DNA of 9,345 bases from Gammaproteobacteria bacterium (lineage in GTDB: Bacteria > Pseudomonadota > Gammaproteobacteria > JABABF01), in NCBI GenBank assembly GCA_014238345.1, contig JABABF010000242.1:1-9345 (forward strand). Direction: 5' to 3'. Of this stretch, positions 6,188 to 9,345 are shown piece by piece. The notes beneath the pieces are model-generated. The model ran no database searches. It had not been told where the DNA came from and saw only the letters and a program-made list of their open reading frames with translations. Numbering within the stretch: position 1 is the stretch's first letter; each line of letters opens with the position of its first letter. The position numbers and the translations under genes are program-made.

Positions 6188-8266
6188 TCACACCCCCCCA
6201 TAGCGCGTCTTCTCGCCGAGCCAGCGGCGCACTAATGGAGCCACACTGCCGGGGTGCTCGCGCATCAGCGCGGCGGCATAACGGCGTACTTCGGGCTGTA
6301 AGTCGAGGTCGCGGCGCAAATCGGCAATTCGAAATTGCATGATGCCGGTCTGGCGGGTGCCCAACATCTCGCCCGGCCCGCGCAATTCGAGGTCGCGCTC
6401 GGCAATGATGAAGCCATCGTGATGGTCGCGGATCACCTGTAACCGCGCCCGCGCTGTCGCCGATAGCGGCGAGCCATACAACAACACGCAGTGACTCTGC
6501 TCGGCTCCGCGACCGATGCGCCCGCGCAGCTGGTGCAGTTGCGAGAGGCCGAGGCGCTCGGGGTTTTCAATCACCATCAGGCTGGCACGCGGCACATCAA
6601 CACCCACCTCTACTACCGTCGTAGCCACCAGTAGCGCAGTCTCCCCAGCGCGGAAGGCTCGCATCACCGCCGCCTTCTCGCGCACACCGTGGCGCCCATG
6701 CACCAAGCCAATCTGCAACTCCGGTAGCGCCTCGCGCAACCAAGTGACGGTCTTCTCTGCTGCCTGACACTGTAGCTTCTCGGATTCCTCCACCAAAGTG
6801 CAAATCCAGTAGGCCTGGCGCCCTTCCCCGCAGGCGGCGCGCACCCGCTGTAACAACTTGTTGCGGCGGCCATCGCCCATCAGGGCGGTAATCACCGGCT
6901 CCCGCCCCGGTGGCAACTCGTCGATCACCGAGCAATCCAAGTCGCTGTAAGCGCTCATCGTCAGTGTGCGTGGGATCGGTGTCGCGGTCATGATCAGCTG
7001 ATGTGGCGCGGTGCCGTCACCCTTGTCGCGCAAGGTCAGGCGCTGGTGCACCCCGAAGCGGTGCTGCTCGTCGATAATCGCCAAACCGAGGCGGGAGAAT
7101 CTCACATCCTCCTGCAACAGCGCATGGGTTCCCACCGCCAGCGCAACGCCACCGCTGCGCAACTCCGACAACAGCTGCCGACGCCGCTGGCCACGAGCGC
7201 GCCGCGTCAAACTGATGACGCGCAGCTGCAGCTCGGCAAACCAGCGCTCAAAACACTGGTAGTGCTGCTCGGCCAAGAGCTCCGTTGGAGCCATGATGGC
7301 AACTTGATGGCCAGTAGCCACGGCCTGCGCCGCCGCCAGCGCCGCCACCGCGGTCTTGCCAGAGCCAACATCGCCCTGTAGCAGGCGCAACATCGGCACC
7401 GCCTGTGCCAAGTCCCCAGCAATCTCCGCCGTCACCCGCTCCTGCGCCGCCGTCAACTCAAAGCCAAACTCAGCGCGTAGCCGCCCCGCCAATTCGGGAG
7501 CGGGCGGCAGTGCTGGGGCGGCGCGGCTACGCACCGCACGGCGCACTTGCAACAAACTTAGCCGGTGCGCCAACAGCTCTTCAAAGGCGAGCCGCCGCTG
7601 GCAGGGGTGGCATCCAGCCTCCAACTCGGCCAGCGGCGCATCGGGTGGCGGGGCATGGAGATAGTGCAACGCCTCGGCCAAGCCAGTGCCAACACCGCCG
7701 AGTGCGGGCGGTTCCGGTAGCCATTCGGACAGCCCGCCACCGTCCATCAGTTCCAAGGCAGCGGTGGTGGCGCGACGCAGGGCGAACTGGTTCAATCCGG
7801 CAGTGGACGGGTAGACCGGTGTCAGGCTCTGCTCCACCTCGGCCTCACCCTCCCGCAACACTTGCAGTTCTGGATGCAACATCTCAATACCGCGCCGCTG
7901 GGCACGCACCTCGCCAAAACAGCGCACCCGCGCCCCCGGTTGCAACTGGCGGCGTAACCACGGGTGGTAATTGAAAAAGCGGAGCCGTAGCTGGCCGCTG
8001 TCATCGGCCACCTCGCAGCGCAGGATGCGGCGACCACGGACACTCTCCTCGCAACGGATCACCTCGGCGACGATGACGACCTTGCCGCTCAGCGCTGTCA
8101 GCTCGGCAATGACGCTGGTGCAGGTGCGGTTCTCATAGCGCATTGGCAGGTGGAACAACAGATCTTGAACCGTCTCAATACCCAAGTTCTCGGTCAACAG
8201 ACGCGCCGTCTGCAGCTCCACCTTGGGCAGAGCCGCAATGGAGAGCTGCTCTAGGGGACGGTTCAC
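6188..8266 (-). CDS. recG: ATP-dependent DNA helicase RecG
   Basis: RecG is a superfamily 2 double-strand DNA translocase that regresses stalled replication forks and remodels branched DNA. It is 692 residues, against 693 in E. coli. The N-terminal wedge domain contains the OB fold (about 60-125, with GQLRLRFFNY). The helicase core has Walker A GDVGSGKT at 298-305, Walker B as DEQH at 399-402, TATPIPRTL at 427-435, ATTVVEVGVDVP at 548-559 and QLRGRIGRG at 579-587. The C-terminal RWLGEKTRYGGV matches the family end. The start is a GTG at 8266. It is the most upstream possible start, because an in-frame stop lies about ten codons before it, but no Shine-Dalgarno is visible. The N-terminal segment where many RecG proteins have a GVG turn reads LPKVELQTARLL. 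The gene is divergent from the SDR gene and convergent with the GIY-YIG segment, so it is probably transcribed alone. Confidence 0.99.
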   Translation of the reverse strand: MNRPLEQLSIAALPKVELQTARLLTENLGIETVQDLLFHLPMRYENRTCTSVIAELTALSGKVVIVAEVIRCEESVRGRRILRCEVADDSGQLRLRFFNYHPWLRRQLQPGARVRCFGEVRAQRRGIEMLHPELQVLREGEAEVEQSLTPVYPSTAGLNQFALRRATTAALELMDGGGLSEWLPEPPALGGVGTGLAEALHYLHAPPPDAPLAELEAGCHPCQRRLAFEELLAHRLSLLQVRRAVRSRAAPALPPAPELAGRLRAEFGFELTAAQERVTAEIAGDLAQAVPMLRLLQGDVGSGKTAVAALAAAQAVATGHQVAIMAPTELLAEQHYQCFERWFAELQLRVISLTRRARGQRRRQLLSELRSGGVALAVGTHALLQEDVRFSRLGLAIIDEQHRFGVHQRLTLRDKGDGTAPHQLIMTATPIPRTLTMSAYSDLDCSVIDELPPGREPVITALMGDGRRNKLLQRVRAACGEGRQAYWICTLVEESEKLQCQAAEKTVTWLREALPELQIGLVHGRHGVREKAAVMRAFRAGETALLVATTVVEVGVDVPRASLMVIENPERLGLSQLHQLRGRIGRGAEQSHCVLLYGSPLSATARARLQVIRDHHDGFIIAERDLELRGPGEMLGTRQTGIMQFRIADLRRDLDLQPEVRRYAAALMREHPGSVAPLVRRWLGEKTRYGGV

Positions 8267-8298
8267 GACGGGGGCGCAGGCGCTGACGACATAGGGCT

Positions 8299-8304
8299 AT
8301 TCTA
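8299..8304 (-). promoter_or_regulatory. Possible -10 element for recG
   Basis: On the minus strand this reads TAGAAT, four of six positions matching TATAAT, and it lies 32 bases upstream of the recG GTG. The hexamer 17 bases further upstream (CGGTGT) is a poor -35, so support is weak. The divergent 153-bp region 8267-8419 must carry the recG promoter and probably the start signals of the SDR gene, but I see no strong match for the latter. Confidence 0.3.
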
Positions 8305-8419
8305 ATTTGCCCCCTGTCCCCACACCGCACAACAGCCAGTAGCCTACACTGCGCATTGAGGGGGAACCATCCAGCTGCGGTGCACAGCCTAACGCCGCAC
8401 CGCAAGTTGGGGATGAGCA

Positions 8420-9271
8420 ATGGCCAACATTTTGATCGCTGGTTGCGGGGATGTCGGTAGCCGCACCGGACAGTACTTGGCGGCGGCCGGGCACCGCGTG
8501 TGGGGTCTGCGCCGACAAGCGGCAGAGCTGCCTGCACCACTACAGGCACTGGCGGCAGACCTCACCGACCCCACCGCGATGAGGGATCGCTTGGCCGGGC
8601 ATACATTCGATTATGTGCTGTTCAGCGCCGCCGCCGAGGAAGCCAGTGAAAACGCCTACCGCCGCATCTATGTGGACGGCCTGCGGCATCTGCTGGCAGC
8701 TCTGGACAGCCCGCCGCAGCTGTTGCTCTTCTGCTCCAGCACCAGCGTCTATCATCAAGCCAACGGCGAGTGGGTAGACGAGAGTAGCGCCACGCAGCCG
8801 CTCGGCTTCGCTGGCCGTTGCCTGCTCGAAGCCGAGGCGCTACTCGTCGGGCGGCCCGCCTCGGCTCTGCGCCTATCGGGCATCTACGGGCCGGGGCGCG
8901 GGGGGCGATTGTTAGAGCGAGTGCGCAACGGTGCTCCCTGTCCGCGCCATCCGCCGCTGTATAGTAATCGTATCCACAGCGAAGATGCCGCCGCCGCCAT
9001 CGCCCACCTCATGGCCTGCGCCGAGACGGGCACCGCACCGCCAGCGCGGTTGATCCTCAGCGACCACGAGCCCGCACCGCTACACGAGGTGATGGACTGG
9101 CTGGCCGGTGAACTGGGACTGCCACCATGCCCCCACGAGGGCGGCACACCACCCCAGCGCCCACGCAACAGCAAGCGCTGCCACAACGCAGCACTACTGG
9201 ATACTGGCTATCGGTTGCGTTATCCGAACTTCAGGGCGGGCTATGGGAGGTTGTTGGAGGGAGGGGCTTAG
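8420..9271 (+). CDS. NAD(P)-binding SDR/epimerase-like protein, YeeZ type
   Basis: This is a Rossmann-fold protein of the atypical extended short-chain dehydrogenase group that includes E. coli YeeZ. Its substrate is not known. The 283 residues begin with a strand and the dinucleotide loop GCGDVG (8-13). Arginines after the second strand (GLRR, 29-32) hint at NADP preference. SSTSVY (106-111), LRLSGIYGPGR (150-160) and NRIHSEDAA (183-191) match YeeZ-like proteins, and the C-terminal NSKRCHNAALLDTGYRLRYPNF matches the family's closing region. The usual SDR YxxxK pair is not seen: the corresponding stretch reads GRCLLEAEALL, as in YeeZ. GGGGA at 8409-8413 is a good ribosome site 6 nt before the ATG at 8420. 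It is divergent from recG. Catalytic activity is uncertain, but family membership is fairly secure. Confidence 0.9.
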   Translation: MANILIAGCGDVGSRTGQYLAAAGHRVWGLRRQAAELPAPLQALAADLTDPTAMRDRLAGHTFDYVLFSAAAEEASENAYRRIYVDGLRHLLAALDSPPQLLLFCSSTSVYHQANGEWVDESSATQPLGFAGRCLLEAEALLVGRPASALRLSGIYGPGRGGRLLERVRNGAPCPRHPPLYSNRIHSEDAAAAIAHLMACAETGTAPPARLILSDHEPAPLHEVMDWLAGELGLPPCPHEGGTPPQRPRNSKRCHNAALLDTGYRLRYPNFRAGYGRLLEGGA

Positions 9272-9345
9272 TTGGGAGAGGATGGTCGTGACCTTTTTTG
9301 GTGGCCATAGCAAAATAACTACGGTTCACGGGGCTATTTACGCTA

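Noticed and set aside
7001..7974. Plus-strand frames of 100-190 residues opposite recG
   Set aside because: The compositions are Arg/Pro/Ala-rich shadows of the recG codons and there are no ribosome sites or recognisable domains.
9284..9306. Hairpin with a T-run after the SDR gene
   Set aside because: The six T lie in the loop instead of after the stem, and the pairing needs a G-T pair and a bulge.
1..9345. CRISPR array, insertion sequence, riboswitch or multi-gene defence cluster
   Set aside because: No regularly spaced repeats, transposase frames, terminal inverted repeats or adjacent defence genes were seen on either strand.

Overview
The window looks like a chromosomal piece of a GC-rich gammaproteobacterium. 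The main clue is the gene order pepA-holC-valS, a conserved gammaproteobacterial arrangement. The encoded PepA, ValS and RecG are full-motif, close relatives of the E. coli proteins. Sampled lines of valS are about two thirds G+C. I cannot name a genus from the sequence alone.

Layout. Positions 3-4143 (+) hold a compact translationally coupled operon: the C-terminal part of leucyl aminopeptidase (pepA), the chi subunit of DNA polymerase III (holC) and valyl-tRNA synthetase (valS), with overlapping stops and starts. About 490 bases without a recognisable gene follow (4144-4636). They hold a 9-bp perfect inverted repeat, a possible -10 element and a stop-interrupted short reading frame. Next is a small two-helix membrane protein with a C-terminal cold-shock domain (4637-5191). 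A tRNA-Arg(CCT) gene with encoded CCA lies at 5308-5384. Directly after it is a low-G+C gene (sampled lines 38-43%) for a GIY-YIG/T5orf172-type protein. That gene is split by a one-base frameshift in a run of seven A (5598-5604). It is the only part of the window that looks foreign. A 12-C homopolymer at 6175-6186 sits between it and the convergent recG gene (6188-8266, minus strand). A 153-bp divergent intergenic region separates recG from an NAD(P)-binding SDR/epimerase-like gene of the YeeZ type (8420-9271, +). The last 74 bases hold no gene.

How the genes fit together. The core genes are housekeeping: peptide turnover (PepA), replisome clamp-loader attachment to SSB (HolC), tRNA-Val charging (ValS) and fork remodelling (RecG). 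The accessory signal is the tRNA-Arg plus GIY-YIG segment, which resembles a small insertion or its remnant at a tRNA hotspot. The membrane-tethered cold-shock protein is the most unusual intact gene. I found no CRISPR array, insertion sequence, integrase or multi-gene defence system, and no strong evidence for a wholly new system. The best leads are the frameshifted GIY-YIG gene with its C-terminal domain, and the membrane cold-shock protein with its long upstream region.
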